64,000 nt of DNA, taken from the NCBI GenBank assembly GCA_965276825.1, contig OZ255630.1, forward strand, positions 1,426,001 through 1,490,000, read 5' to 3'. The notes under the pieces are model-generated. The model was not told where the DNA came from, did no database searches, and was given only the letters and a program-made list of their open reading frames with translations. The position numbers and the translations under genes were made by a program. Source of the DNA: G965276765 sp965276825 (GTDB taxonomy: Bacteria; Actinomycetota; Acidimicrobiia; Acidimicrobiales; Palsa-688). Positions 50,582 to 59,294 of the stretch are shown here, in pieces; the first letter of the stretch is position 1, and each line of letters begins with the position of its first letter.

Positions 50582-52608
50582 CGGAGGAAGGCGGCGGCCA
50601 CGCCGGCGTCGACGGGGACGAGCAGCCCGGTGGTGTGGCTGAGCTCGGGCCCGCAGAGGACGAGCACCGCGTTGGCCACGTGCTCGGGCAGCACCTCGCG
50701 CTTGAGCAGGGTGCGCTGGGCGTAGTACTCGCCGAGCTTCTCCTCCTCGACGCCGTAGACCGCGGCCCGCTTGGCCCCCCAGCCGCCGGCGAAGATGCCC
50801 GAGCCGCGCACCACGCCGTCGGGGTTGACGCCGTTGACTCGGATGCCGTGGCCGCCGAGCTCGGCCGCGAGGAGCCGCACCTGGTGAGCCTGATCGGCCT
50901 TGGTGGCGCCGTAGGCCACGTTGTTGGGCCCGGCGACGACCGCGTTCTTGCTGGCGATGTAGACGATGTCGCCGCCCATGGCCTGGGCGACCATGACCCG
51001 GGTGGCGGCCTGGCTGACCAGGAACGCACCCCGCGCCATGACGGCGTGCTGGCGGTCCCAGTCCTCGACCGTGGTGTCGAGGAGGCTCTTGGAGACCGAC
51101 ATGCCGGCGTTGTTGACCACCAGGTCGACGCCGCCGAAGGCCAGGGTGCCGGCGGCCACCGCGGCGGTGACCTCCTCGAGGGACGACACGTCGACCGCCA
51201 CGGCCACGGCCAGGTCGGACCCGCCGATGTCCTTGGCGACGGTGGAGGCCGACTCGAGGTCGCGGTCGGCGACGACCACGCACGCGCCCTCGGCGGCCAG
51301 GCGCCTGGCCGTGGCCGCGCCGATGCCCGAGCCCCCACCGGTGACCAGGGCGATGCGGGTGGCGAGGGGCTTGGGCGCGGGCATGCGCCGCAGCTTCTGC
51401 TCCTCGAGCTCCCAGTATTCGATGCGGAACTTCTCCTCCTCGGAGATGGGCGAGTAGGTGGAGACGGATTCGGCGCCGCGCATGACGTTGATGGCGTTGA
51501 CGTAGAACTCCCCGGCGACCCGCGCGGTCTGCTTGTCGCGCCCGAAGGTGAACATGCCGACCCCGGGGACGAGCACGACGGCCGGGTCGGCGCCGCGCAT
51601 CGGCGGTGAGTCGGGGGTGGCGTGGCGCTCGTAGTAGGCCAGGTAGTCGCGGCGGTAGGCGGCGTGGCGCTCCCGCAGCCGGGCCTCGACCTGGTCGATG
51701 GGGGCCTCGGCGGGGAGGTCGAGGACCATGGGGCGCGCCTTGGTGCGCAGGAAGTGGTCGGGGCAGGAGGTGCCGAGGGCGGCCAGCTCGGGGTGGCGCT
51801 CCCGGGAGACGAAGTCGAGGACCACGTCGGTGTCGGTGTGGTGGCCGAGCTGACGGTTGTCGGTGCTGGCCAGGCCACGAAGGAGGGGGAACAACGCGGC
51901 GGCGCGCGCCTTGCGGGCGTCGGGAGCGAGGGGCCGCCACGCGTCGACGACCGGCCCGAACGGCTCTGGCCGTCCACGATCGACGAGGAACGCCTCGGCG
52001 CGGCGGATGATCTCGAGCGAGCGGGCCTCGCAGGTCTCGCTGGTCGGGCCCCACGCGGTGATGCCGTGGCCGCCGAGCACGCAGCCGATGGCGTCGGGGT
52101 GCTCCCTCGCCACCGCGGCGATGTCCAGGCCGAGCTGGAAGCCGGGGCGGCGCCAGGGGATCCACACCACCCGGTCGCCGAAGCACTCCCGGGTGAGGGC
52201 CTCCCCGTCGGCCGCGGTGGCGAGGGCGATGCCGGCGTCGGGGTGGAGGTGGTCGACATGCGCCATCTCGACCAGGCCGTGCATGGCCGTGTCGATCGAG
52301 GGGGCGGCGCCCCCGCGCCCGTGCAGGCAGAAGTCGAAGGCCCCGACCATCTCGTCCTCGCGCTCGGGACCGGGGTACACGTCGACGAGAGCACGGAGCC
52401 GGTCGATGCGCAGCACGGCCAGGCCGCCGGCGGTGAGGGTGCCGAGGTCGCCACCTGAGCCCTTGACCCACATGAGCTCGGTGGGCGCGGAGGTGACCGG
52501 GTCGACGACGGTGGCCTTGGCCGACGCGTTGCCGCCCGCGTAGTTGGTGTTGCGGGGATCGGAGCCGAGCCGGTGGGACCGGTCGATGAGGTCGTCGACC
52601 GCGGTCAC
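50578..52608 (-). CDS. rhaEW: Bifunctional rhamnulose-1-phosphate aldolase / SDR dehydrogenase (RhaEW type)
   Basis: 676 residues from the GTG at 52608, overlapping the rhaI stop (GTGA). Residues 1 to about 410 are a class II aldolase/adducin domain: NYAGGNASAKATV, GLVEMAHVDHLHPDAG (Zn His pair), GCVLGGHGITAWG. Residues about 425-676 are a short-chain dehydrogenase: ALVTGGGSGIGAATARRLAA (Rossmann), DLVVNNAGMSVSKS, IVYIASKNAVVAGPNN (Ser) and VAYGATKADQAHQV (Tyr, Lys). This matches the RhaEW/YuxG architecture, in which the aldolase half splits L-rhamnulose-1-phosphate into DHAP and L-lactaldehyde and the dehydrogenase half oxidises lactaldehyde to L-lactate. Confidence 0.9.
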   Translation of the reverse strand: MTAVDDLIDRSHRLGSDPRNTNYAGGNASAKATVVDPVTSAPTELMWVKGSGGDLGTLTAGGLAVLRIDRLRALVDVYPGPEREDEMVGAFDFCLHGRGGAAPSIDTAMHGLVEMAHVDHLHPDAGIALATAADGEALTRECFGDRVVWIPWRRPGFQLGLDIAAVAREHPDAIGCVLGGHGITAWGPTSETCEARSLEIIRRAEAFLVDRGRPEPFGPVVDAWRPLAPDARKARAAALFPLLRGLASTDNRQLGHHTDTDVVLDFVSRERHPELAALGTSCPDHFLRTKARPMVLDLPAEAPIDQVEARLRERHAAYRRDYLAYYERHATPDSPPMRGADPAVVLVPGVGMFTFGRDKQTARVAGEFYVNAINVMRGAESVSTYSPISEEEKFRIEYWELEEQKLRRMPAPKPLATRIALVTGGGSGIGAATARRLAAEGACVVVADRDLESASTVAKDIGGSDLAVAVAVDVSSLEEVTAAVAAGTLAFGGVDLVVNNAGMSVSKSLLDTTVEDWDRQHAVMARGAFLVSQAATRVMVAQAMGGDIVYIASKNAVVAGPNNVAYGATKADQAHQVRLLAAELGGHGIRVNGVNPDGVVRGSGIFAGGWGAKRAAVYGVEEEKLGEYYAQRTLLKREVLPEHVANAVLVLCGPELSHTTGLLVPVDAGVAAAFLR

Positions 52609-53771
52609 GCGCCCCACCCGGCCTGGGTGCCGCCGACGCGCTCGGCGACGATCCGCTCGGCGTAGCCGGAGCGGCGGTAGGCGCCGATCGGGTCCGGGTC
52701 GATGCCCATGTCGGTGCGCAGCTCGGCGAGCAGGGGCCGCACGTCGGTGTTGTAGGCGTCGATCAGCACCTCGTTGGCCCCGAGCACGTCGCCGGCGGCC
52801 TGCGCCGCGGCCAGGGCGTCGCGGTCGACCAGGAGGGCCTTGGCCGTGGCCTCCTGCACGTGGAGCACCGAGCGGATCTCGGCGCGGATCTTGGGCTCGA
52901 TGTTGTGGCACTGGTCGAGCATGAAGGCCACGTTCGCGTCCGGCAGGTGGGCGCCCGCGCCGACGATCTCGCTCATGATCCGGAACAGCTGAAACGGGTC
53001 GGCCGAGCCGACCATCAGGTCGTCGTCGGCGTAGAACCGGCTGTTGAAGTGGAACCCGCCGAGGCGCCCGGCGCGCACCAGCCCGGCGACGAGGAACTCG
53101 ATGTTGGTGCCTGGCGCGTGGTGGCCGGTGTCGACCAGCACCTGGGCGGCGTCGCCGAGGGCCATGCAGTGGATCAACGAGGTACCCCAGTCGGGGACGT
53201 CCATGGTGTAGAAGCTCGGCTCGAAGAACTTGTACTCGAGGAGCATCCGCATGCCCGCGGGCATCGCCGCGTAGGTCTCGGCCAGCGCCTCGGCCAGGCG
53301 GTCCTGGCGGGACCGGATGTCGTCCTGGCCCGGATAGTTGGTGCCGTCGGCGAACCACAGGCTGAGCAGCGTCGAGCCCGTCTTGGCGCCGATCTCGACG
53401 CACTCGAGCAGGTGGTCGGTGGCCTTGCGGCGCACGGCCGGATCCGGGTTGCAGACGCTGCCGAAGCGGTACTCGGGCTCCTGGAAGGTGTTGGGGTTGA
53501 CCGCGCCGATGCGCACCCCGTGGTCCTGGGCGTGCTTGGCCAGCTTCTCGTAGTCGTCGACGCGGTCCCACGGGATGTGGATGGCCACGGAGGGGGCCAC
53601 TCCGGTGAAGCGGTGGACCTGGGCGGCGTCCTCGATCTTCTCGAACGGGTTGCGGGCCACGCCCTCCTGGGCGAACACCTTGAACCGCGTGCCCGAATTG
53701 CCGTAGGCCCACGAGGGGGTCTCGATCTGCTGGCGGCGGAGGGCCGCCTTGGCTTCTGCCGGTGAGCTCAT
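52605..53771 (-). CDS. rhaI: L-rhamnose isomerase
   Basis: 388 residues, TIM-barrel fold of the Pseudomonas-type RhaI (not E. coli RhaA). ETPSWAYGNSGTRFKVFAQE and AIHIPWDRVDDYEKLAKHA form the entry strands. GSTLLSLWFADGTNYPGQDD, MLLEYKFFEPSFYTMDVPDW and LGGFHFNSRFYADDDLMVGS carry the Glu/Asp/His metal ligands. It interconverts L-rhamnose and L-rhamnulose. It is placed 42 nt after rhaM and overlaps the aldolase gene, so the order follows the pathway. Confidence 0.95.
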   Translation of the reverse strand: MSSPAEAKAALRRQQIETPSWAYGNSGTRFKVFAQEGVARNPFEKIEDAAQVHRFTGVAPSVAIHIPWDRVDDYEKLAKHAQDHGVRIGAVNPNTFQEPEYRFGSVCNPDPAVRRKATDHLLECVEIGAKTGSTLLSLWFADGTNYPGQDDIRSRQDRLAEALAETYAAMPAGMRMLLEYKFFEPSFYTMDVPDWGTSLIHCMALGDAAQVLVDTGHHAPGTNIEFLVAGLVRAGRLGGFHFNSRFYADDDLMVGSADPFQLFRIMSEIVGAGAHLPDANVAFMLDQCHNIEPKIRAEIRSVLHVQEATAKALLVDRDALAAAQAAGDVLGANEVLIDAYNTDVRPLLAELRTDMGIDPDPIGAYRRSGYAERIVAERVGGTQAGWGA

Positions 53772-53813
53772 CTGTGCCTGCGCTTTCTGCGTCGGGTCGG
53801 GGGGGGTGGCGGG

Positions 53814-54137
53814 TCAGTCGAGGTGGAAGATCTCGGGGATCGGGACCATCGCCTCGTCGGGGGCGGCGGCGCCGATGCCGCGGAACAGCTCCGCCATCTC
53901 GGCCTGCCATCGGGCGTTGACGTCGGTGGCGGCCATGGCCGCTTGGGCGGCGGCGAAGTCGTCGCACTCGAGGTAGCCGACGAGGGCGCCGTCGTCGGCC
54001 AGGAACAGCGAGTAGTTGCGCCACCCGGCGTCGGTGAGCGCGGCGCGCATCTCCGGCCAGACGGTTGCGTGGCGGGCCCGGTAGCGCTCGAGGTGCTCGG
54101 GGGCCACCTGGAGCCGGAAGCAGATGCGCTGGGTCAT
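53814..54137 (-). CDS. rhaM: L-rhamnose mutarotase
   Basis: 107 residues from the ATG at 54137: TQRICFRLQVAPEHLERYRA, HATVWPEMRAALTDAGWRN (catalytic His and the WPEM motif), YSLFLADDGALVGYLECDDF and PIPEIFHLD at the end, all hallmarks of RhaM/RhaU dimeric alpha-beta barrel mutarotases. It interconverts the alpha and beta anomers of L-rhamnose before isomerisation. The frame opens at 54422, but the earlier part is the shadow of the binding-protein gene. Confidence 0.95.
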   Translation of the reverse strand: MTQRICFRLQVAPEHLERYRARHATVWPEMRAALTDAGWRNYSLFLADDGALVGYLECDDFAAAQAAMAATDVNARWQAEMAELFRGIGAAAPDEAMVPIPEIFHLD

Positions 54138-54166
54138 GCCGGGCGTTCCTCGTGCAGCGGTGGGGA

Positions 54167-54204
54167 CCGTCGAGGGCGGACGCCTGTTGCGCCGCCCCCG
54201 ACGG
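54167..54204 (-). terminator. Stable hairpin between binding-protein gene and rhaM
   Basis: A 13-bp stem with one mismatch (CCGTCGGGGGCGG / CCGCCCTCGACGG on the coding strand) and a 12-nt loop lies 11 nt after the stop of the sugar-binding protein. There is no U tract. In ABC sugar operons such hairpins protect or partly terminate the mRNA, so that the binding protein is made in excess over downstream enzymes. Confidence 0.6.
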
Positions 54205-54214
54205 TCGGCGGGAC

Positions 54215-55357
54215 CTAGAAGTTGAAGTGGTCGACGTTGGCCTTGGTGAAGACCGTCGGCGGGCCGAGCACGACCGACGGCCCGGTCGTGCCCGCGGCGG
54301 GCATGATCGTGTACTTGCCGAGCTTGCCGGCGGTGAAGCTCTGACCGGCGCTGAGGCTGGTGCCCGAGGCCAGGGAGGCGGCCGCGTACCCCGCGAGGTA
54401 GCCGAGGTTGGACGGGTTCCACAGCTCGAACTTGGTGACGGTGCCGTCGTGGACGTAGGGCTTCATCTGGGAGGGCAGCCCGAGGCCGGTGAGGGTCAGG
54501 TGGCTGAGCAGCGACTTGTGGGTGTCGAGGTACTGCGCCGCGGTCGAGATGCCGACCGTGGTCGGCGAGATGATGCCGCGCAGGTTCGGGTGGGCCGACA
54601 GCAGCCCCTGGAGCACGGTGAGGGCGGTGGCCGGGTCGTCGTTGCCATAGACGGTCGAGACCAGCTTCATGTTGGGGTACTTGGCCAGCTCCTGCTTCAT
54701 GTAGGTGATCCAGGAGTTCTGGTTGGTGGCGGTGGCGGCCGCGGAGAGGATGCCGATCTGGCCCTTGGCCCCGATCTCCTTGGCCAGCAGGTCGACCTCG
54801 GAGGTCCCGATCTGCTGGGTGTTGGCCTGGTTGATGAACAGGTGGTTGGCGCAGGTGATGTCGGAGTCGAAGGACACCACCTTGATGCCCTGGGCCTCCG
54901 CCTGGGTGAGCTGCGCGCAGAGCGCCGTCGGGTCGTTGCCGGCGATCACGATGGCGTTGGCGTGGGCCTGGATGGCCTGCTGGATGGCCGGCTCCTGCGC
55001 CGCCGCGGTGTCAGCCGTGCCGCTGGCCACGACGACCTTGCCGCCGAGCGCGGCGAGGGCGGCCTGGCCGCCCTTGTCCGCGATGACCTCGTAGGGGTTG
55101 GTCGTGTCCTTCGGGATGAAGTACACCGTCAGGCCCTTCTTGATGGCCCCCCCGGTGCCCGATCCCCCGGTGGTGGCGCTGCCGCCGCCGCCCGACGTGG
55201 TGGCGCTGCCGCCCCCCGATGCGGCCGTGGTGTTGGACGACGAGTTGCTCGACGACGAGTTGTTCGACGTCGAGCTCGAGCAGGCCGTGCCGACCAGGCC
55301 GAGCACGGCGATGGCGCCGAGCGCTCCGAGTCGGTGCCTCTTGGTGGTGGTGATCAC
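54215..55357 (-). CDS. rhaS: Sugar ABC transporter substrate-binding lipoprotein (RhaS-like)
   Basis: 380 residues from the GTG at 55357 (GTGA overlap with the permease stop). The lipoprotein signal is GALGAIAVLGLVGTACSSS, with Cys26 as the lipidation site. A Ser/Asn/Gly-rich linker of about 45 residues follows, long and repetitive as in actinobacterial lipoproteins. The periplasmic-binding domain (type 1, LsrB/RhaS-like) runs from GLTVYFIPKDTTNPYEVIAD through AIQAHANAIVIAGNDPTALC and KVVSFDSDITCANHLFINQA to TIMPAAGTTGPSVVLGPP. The ligand is assigned as L-rhamnose from operon context. Confidence 0.85.
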   Translation of the reverse strand: MITTTKRHRLGALGAIAVLGLVGTACSSSTSNNSSSSNSSSNTTAASGGGSATTSGGGGSATTGGSGTGGAIKKGLTVYFIPKDTTNPYEVIADKGGQAALAALGGKVVVASGTADTAAAQEPAIQQAIQAHANAIVIAGNDPTALCAQLTQAEAQGIKVVSFDSDITCANHLFINQANTQQIGTSEVDLLAKEIGAKGQIGILSAAATATNQNSWITYMKQELAKYPNMKLVSTVYGNDDPATALTVLQGLLSAHPNLRGIISPTTVGISTAAQYLDTHKSLLSHLTLTGLGLPSQMKPYVHDGTVTKFELWNPSNLGYLAGYAAASLASGTSLSAGQSFTAGKLGKYTIMPAAGTTGPSVVLGPPTVFTKANVDHFNF

Positions 55358-56469
55358 TGCTTCCCCTCCTGTGTTGGGTGCTGCTGGTTGACGATGGCGC
55401 CGTGGCCGCGCGACGCGGTCCGAAGCCGGCGGCGAGCCCAGCGCAGTCCGTCGCCGCCGTTCGGCAGGAGGACGCTGATGAGCAGCAGCACGCCGAAGAC
55501 GATGTTCTGCTTCTCCGCCGAGACGTTGATGAGGTTGAGCGCCTCGTTGACCGACCCGACCACGAGGACCGAGAGGACCACCCCGCCGATGGTCCCCCGG
55601 CCGCCGAAGATCGAGATCCCGCCGAAGAGGACCACCGCGACGACGTTGAGCTCGAGGCCGGTGCCGATGTCGTAGCGGACGCTGGCCGTCTGGAAGGCGT
55701 CGAGCAGGCCGACGAGGGCGCACACCACCCCGGAGGTGACGTAGAGGCCGAACTTGATCCGCTTGACCCGGATGCCCGAGAAGAAGGCCGCCTCCTCCTG
55801 CAGTCCGATGGCGTAGATGGAGCGGCCGAGCGGCGTGGCGTGCAGGACCACCGCGGTGATCACCGCGAAGACGATGAAGAAGACCATGACCCAGGCCAAC
55901 TTGGAGCCGGGGAACCCGACGTAGCCGATCTTGGTCAGGTAGGTCGGGAAGCCGGTCGGGTTCCTGGCCCCGAGGAGGATCTCGCAGATCCCTCGGTACA
56001 TGGTCAACGTGCCGATGGTGACCGCGATCGACGGCAGCCCGAGCCGGGTGACCAGGAAGCCGTTGAGGGCGCCCCCTGCCGCCCCGACGAGCAGCACGAT
56101 GACGACGGCCACCCAGGTCTCGACGCCGTGGGAGAACAGGTCGGCGTAGACCGATGCGCCGAGGCCGAGCATCGACGCCACCGAGAGGTCGATCTCGCCG
56201 GTGATGATGATCAGGGCCATCGGCAGCGCCATGATGGCGACCGCGCCGTTGTTGATCCCGAAGTAGAAGATCGTGTCCTGGGTGAAGAACTCGTGGGTCT
56301 CGGCGCCTCCGTAGAGCAGGGCGCCGACGAAGAGGACGACGAGGAAGATCTCCCAGCGCGCCAGCGAGCGCAGGCCCCGGGCTCCCCCACCCCCGAGGAG
56401 GGGCGGCAGCGGGGAGGGCGCGCCCCCGGCGACGGTCCCGGCGGCGGTGGTGTCGGGCTCACGCAACAT
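55354..56469 (-). CDS. Sugar ABC transporter permease (RhaQ/RhaP type)
   Basis: 371 residues from the ATG at 56469, overlapping the previous permease by 11 nt. A proline-rich cytoplasmic N-terminus is followed by about ten helices. MALIIITGEIDLSVASMLGL and LVTRLGLPSIAVTIGTLTMY are the conserved EIDLSVG-like and EAA-equivalent regions of RbsC-family permeases; VAVVLFGGISIFGGRGTIGG is the second conserved loop. It forms the channel with the neighbouring permease. The two permeases are clearly different proteins, as in rhamnose and AI-2 type transporters. Confidence 0.88.
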   Translation of the reverse strand: MLREPDTTAAGTVAGGAPSPLPPLLGGGGARGLRSLARWEIFLVVLFVGALLYGGAETHEFFTQDTIFYFGINNGAVAIMALPMALIIITGEIDLSVASMLGLGASVYADLFSHGVETWVAVVIVLLVGAAGGALNGFLVTRLGLPSIAVTIGTLTMYRGICEILLGARNPTGFPTYLTKIGYVGFPGSKLAWVMVFFIVFAVITAVVLHATPLGRSIYAIGLQEEAAFFSGIRVKRIKFGLYVTSGVVCALVGLLDAFQTASVRYDIGTGLELNVVAVVLFGGISIFGGRGTIGGVVLSVLVVGSVNEALNLINVSAEKQNIVFGVLLLISVLLPNGGDGLRWARRRLRTASRGHGAIVNQQHPTQEGKQ

Positions 56470-57505
56470 GGGTCGCACCCTCCTTGGCCCGCAGGGCCCG
56501 GCCGGCTCTGACGGCCACGAGTCGGTCGAAGGCGATGGCCGCCAGCAGGAGGGCACCGGCGACACCCTGATCCCAGAACTGGGAGACGTTGAGGGCCTGC
56601 AGCGCCTGGCTGATGACCTGCAGCAGCAGGGCCCCGAGGGCGGCGCCGACCACGGTGCCGCTGCCGCCGAAGATGGCCACGCCCCCGACCACGCAGGCGG
56701 CGACGACGGTCAGCTCGTAGCCGGTGCCGCCGGTGGCGTCGACGGTGGCGTACTCGGAGAGGAACAGGGCCCCGGCCAGGCCGGCGAGGGCGCCGCTCAC
56801 CACGAAGGCGGTGAGGACCCTCCGGGCCAGCGGGATGCCGGCGAGCTGGGCGGCCTCGGGGTTGGAGCCGATGGCGTAGAGGTCGCGGCTGGCCCGGAAG
56901 TTGCGCATCACCCACGCGACCACCGCGACGACGACGACCACGATGACGAACAGCCACGGGATCCCGAGGATCGTCTCGTAGCCGACCTTCTGGAAGGTGG
57001 TCGGTATCGAGCTCGGCTCGATCTGGACGCCCGTGCCGATGACGTTGACGTAGCCCCGGATGATGTAGAGGGCGGCGAGGGTGACCACCAGGCTCGGCAC
57101 CCGGGCCACGACGGTGATCAGGCCGATCACCGCGCCGGTGACGGCACCGATGGCCAGGCCGACCACGAAGCCGAGGATGACGGGGAAGTGCGGGTGGTGG
57201 GAGAAGATCTGGCCGATCTCGAACGCGGAGAGCCCGAGGGTGGAGCCGACGGAGAGGTCGACGTTGCGGGTGACGATCACGAGCGTCTCGCCGACGGCCA
57301 GCAGGCCGATGATGGCCGCCCCGCTCAGCACCTGCTGGATGCTGTGGGCGTTGGCGAAGTGGGAGCTCTTGACCGTCGTGGCCAGGAACACGATGAGCAC
57401 CAGGGCGACGATGGTGAGCTCGCGGGCCCGCGAGATGACCTCGGCCACCCGGTGGCTGCGGGCGGCGGGCGCCTCGTGGAGCTGGGTCCCCGGCACCACG
57501 GTCAC
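56459..57505 (-). CDS. Sugar ABC transporter permease (RhaP/RhaQ type)
   Basis: 348 residues from the GTG at 57505, overlapping the ATPase stop (GTGA). It has the RbsC fold: TLVIVTRNVDLSVGSTLGLS, VARVPSLVVTLAALYIIRGY and LTVVAACVVGGVAIFGGSGT. A cytoplasmic N-terminus of about 30 residues precedes the first helix. It pairs with the permease at 55354-56469. Confidence 0.88.
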   Translation of the reverse strand: MTVVPGTQLHEAPAARSHRVAEVISRARELTIVALVLIVFLATTVKSSHFANAHSIQQVLSGAAIIGLLAVGETLVIVTRNVDLSVGSTLGLSAFEIGQIFSHHPHFPVILGFVVGLAIGAVTGAVIGLITVVARVPSLVVTLAALYIIRGYVNVIGTGVQIEPSSIPTTFQKVGYETILGIPWLFVIVVVVVAVVAWVMRNFRASRDLYAIGSNPEAAQLAGIPLARRVLTAFVVSGALAGLAGALFLSEYATVDATGGTGYELTVVAACVVGGVAIFGGSGTVVGAALGALLLQVISQALQALNVSQFWDQGVAGALLLAAIAFDRLVAVRAGRALRAKEGATHVA

Positions 57506-59076
57506 GACGCACCGCCGGCGCCGACCGGCTGGGCCACGCCGGTGGCGGCCCGCATGACCGAGGTCTCGTCGGCCTCGTCCCTGCTCAGCTCGGCAGTGAG
57601 CCTGCCCTCGCGCAGCACGAGGACCCGGTCGGCCATCCCGAGCACCTCGGGCAGCTCGGAGGAGATCATGAGCACGGCCACGCCCTCGCCGACCAGCTCG
57701 TCGATGAGGCGGTGGACCTCGGACTTGGTGCCGACGTCGATGCCGCGGGTGGGCTCGTCGATGATCAGCAGCTTGGGCCGGCGCGACAACCACTTGGCCA
57801 GCACGACCTTCTGCTGGTTGCCACCGGAGAGCGTCGAGACCGGGTTGCGCAGCTGGCCCAGCTTCACCTGCAGCCTGACGGTCCAGTCGGCGGCCAGGTC
57901 GCGCTCGGAGCGGCGCCGGATGATCCCCCGGTGGCTGAGGCGTCCGAGGGAGGCCAGGGCCACGTTGTGGTCGATGCCGAGGTCCATGACCAGGCCCTGC
58001 TGGCGGCGGTCCTCGGGGACGAAGCCGATCCCGGCCCGCATGGCGGCCATCGGCGACGCGGGCGGGAGGGCCACGCCGTCCACGGTCACCGACCCGGCGT
58101 CGCGCCGGTCGATGCCGAAGATGGCCCTGGCCACCTCGCTGCGGCCGGCGCCGACCAGGCCGGCGAGGGCCACGATCTCGCCCTCCCTGACCTCGAAGGA
58201 GATGTCGGTGAACACGCCCTCCCTGGTGAGGCGCTCGACGCGCAGCACGTCTCGGCCCGGCGCCCCGACGGTCTTCGGGAACTGCGCCCCGAGCTCCCGA
58301 CCGACCATGGACGAGATGATCGCCTCGACGGTCAGGTCCTCGATCGGGTCGGTGCGCACGAAGGCGCCGTCGCGCATGATCGTCACCCGCTGGCAGATGG
58401 CGAAGACCTCCTCGAGGCGGTGGGAGATGAACAGAACCGCGGCCCCCTGCGAGCGCAGCGTCCGCACCACCTCGAAGAGCCGGTCGACCTCGACGTTGCT
58501 CAGCGCAGCGGTCGGCTCGTCCATCACGATCACCGTGGCGTTGAACGACAGGGCCTTGGCGATCTCGACGATCTGCTGGTCGGCGACCGACAGGCCCCTC
58601 GCCGACCGGCCGGGGTCGAGGGCCACGCCCAGGCGGCCGAAGACCTCCGAGGTCCTGCGCCGCATCTCCGCCCGGTTGATGCGCCGGCCACGCCCGAGCG
58701 GGTGGCGGCCCATGAACACGTTCTCCGCCACCGACAGGTCGGGGAAGAGCGTCGGCTCCTGGTAGATGACGGCGATCCCGGCGGCCCGCGACGCGTGCGG
58801 GTCGGAGAGGGTGACCTCCTCCCCTGCGAGGAGGAGGCGCCCGCTGTCGGGGGGGTGCACGCCGGCGAGGATCTTGACCAGCGTCGACTTGCCGGCCCCG
58901 TTCTCCCCGAGCAGGGCGTGGCACTCCCCCGGGTACAGGGAGATCGAGCCGTCGGCCAGCGCCACCACCGGACCGAAGGACTTGGTGGCCCGCTCGAGTT
59001 GCAGGGTGGGCGCGACCCTCGGCAGGTCGGCGTGGTGCGCTGGCTCGCTACCGGTCACACCGGGCTGTGTGGACAC
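57502..59076 (-). CDS. rhaT: Sugar ABC transporter ATP-binding protein (RhaT type)
   Basis: 524 residues if it begins at the GTG at 59076; the frame is open to 59166, but that start would include the operator. Two ABC domains: the first has GENGAGKSTLVKILAG (Walker A), ARGLSVADQQIVEIAKALSF (signature) and VIVMDEPTAALS (Walker B). The second has AGLVGAGRSEVARAIFG (degenerate Walker A, normal for this family), STLSGGNQQKVVLAKWLSRR and LLIIDEPTRGIDVGT. It powers the transporter from the cytoplasmic side. It is the first gene of the rhamnose operon. Confidence 0.92.
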   Translation of the reverse strand: MSTQPGVTGSEPAHHADLPRVAPTLQLERATKSFGPVVALADGSISLYPGECHALLGENGAGKSTLVKILAGVHPPDSGRLLLAGEEVTLSDPHASRAAGIAVIYQEPTLFPDLSVAENVFMGRHPLGRGRRINRAEMRRRTSEVFGRLGVALDPGRSARGLSVADQQIVEIAKALSFNATVIVMDEPTAALSNVEVDRLFEVVRTLRSQGAAVLFISHRLEEVFAICQRVTIMRDGAFVRTDPIEDLTVEAIISSMVGRELGAQFPKTVGAPGRDVLRVERLTREGVFTDISFEVREGEIVALAGLVGAGRSEVARAIFGIDRRDAGSVTVDGVALPPASPMAAMRAGIGFVPEDRRQQGLVMDLGIDHNVALASLGRLSHRGIIRRRSERDLAADWTVRLQVKLGQLRNPVSTLSGGNQQKVVLAKWLSRRPKLLIIDEPTRGIDVGTKSEVHRLIDELVGEGVAVLMISSELPEVLGMADRVLVLREGRLTAELSRDEADETSVMRAATGVAQPVGAGGAS

Positions 59077-59148
59077 CCTCGGTTTCCCCCTGCTGCGTTC
59101 GGTGGGCCCGTCGACCCCGGCGGAGCGGGGACGGCGGCCTGCCCGGAT

Positions 59149-59160
59149 TGAATCGTTCCA
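59149..59160. promoter_or_regulatory. Putative LacI-type operator upstream of rhamnose operon
   Basis: TGAATCGTTCCA, a near-palindrome with the central CG pair typical of LacI-family sites. It lies 73 nt upstream of the ATPase start and 135 nt upstream of the divergent regulator gene. ATCGTT-like half-sites follow toward 59175. It matches 11 of 12 bases of the site at 60400. Confidence 0.68.
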
Positions 59161-59294
59161 AGACAACGGTAACGATGCAGTTCCACGATGTCAAGCACCC
59201 TCGGCGTGGCGCAGGCCCGGTGGTCATCCTGCCCCGTCCGACGGCCCCCTAGGGTGGCGGCCCGTGGCGCCAGGGTGCGCCGGAGGGGTCACGA

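Noticed and set aside
49104..52471. Minus-strand frames spanning rhaEW and the isomerase as one 1100-residue protein
   Set aside because: The real genes are in other frames with clear motifs; only the last 478 residues of one of these frames are the isomerase, which starts at 50581.
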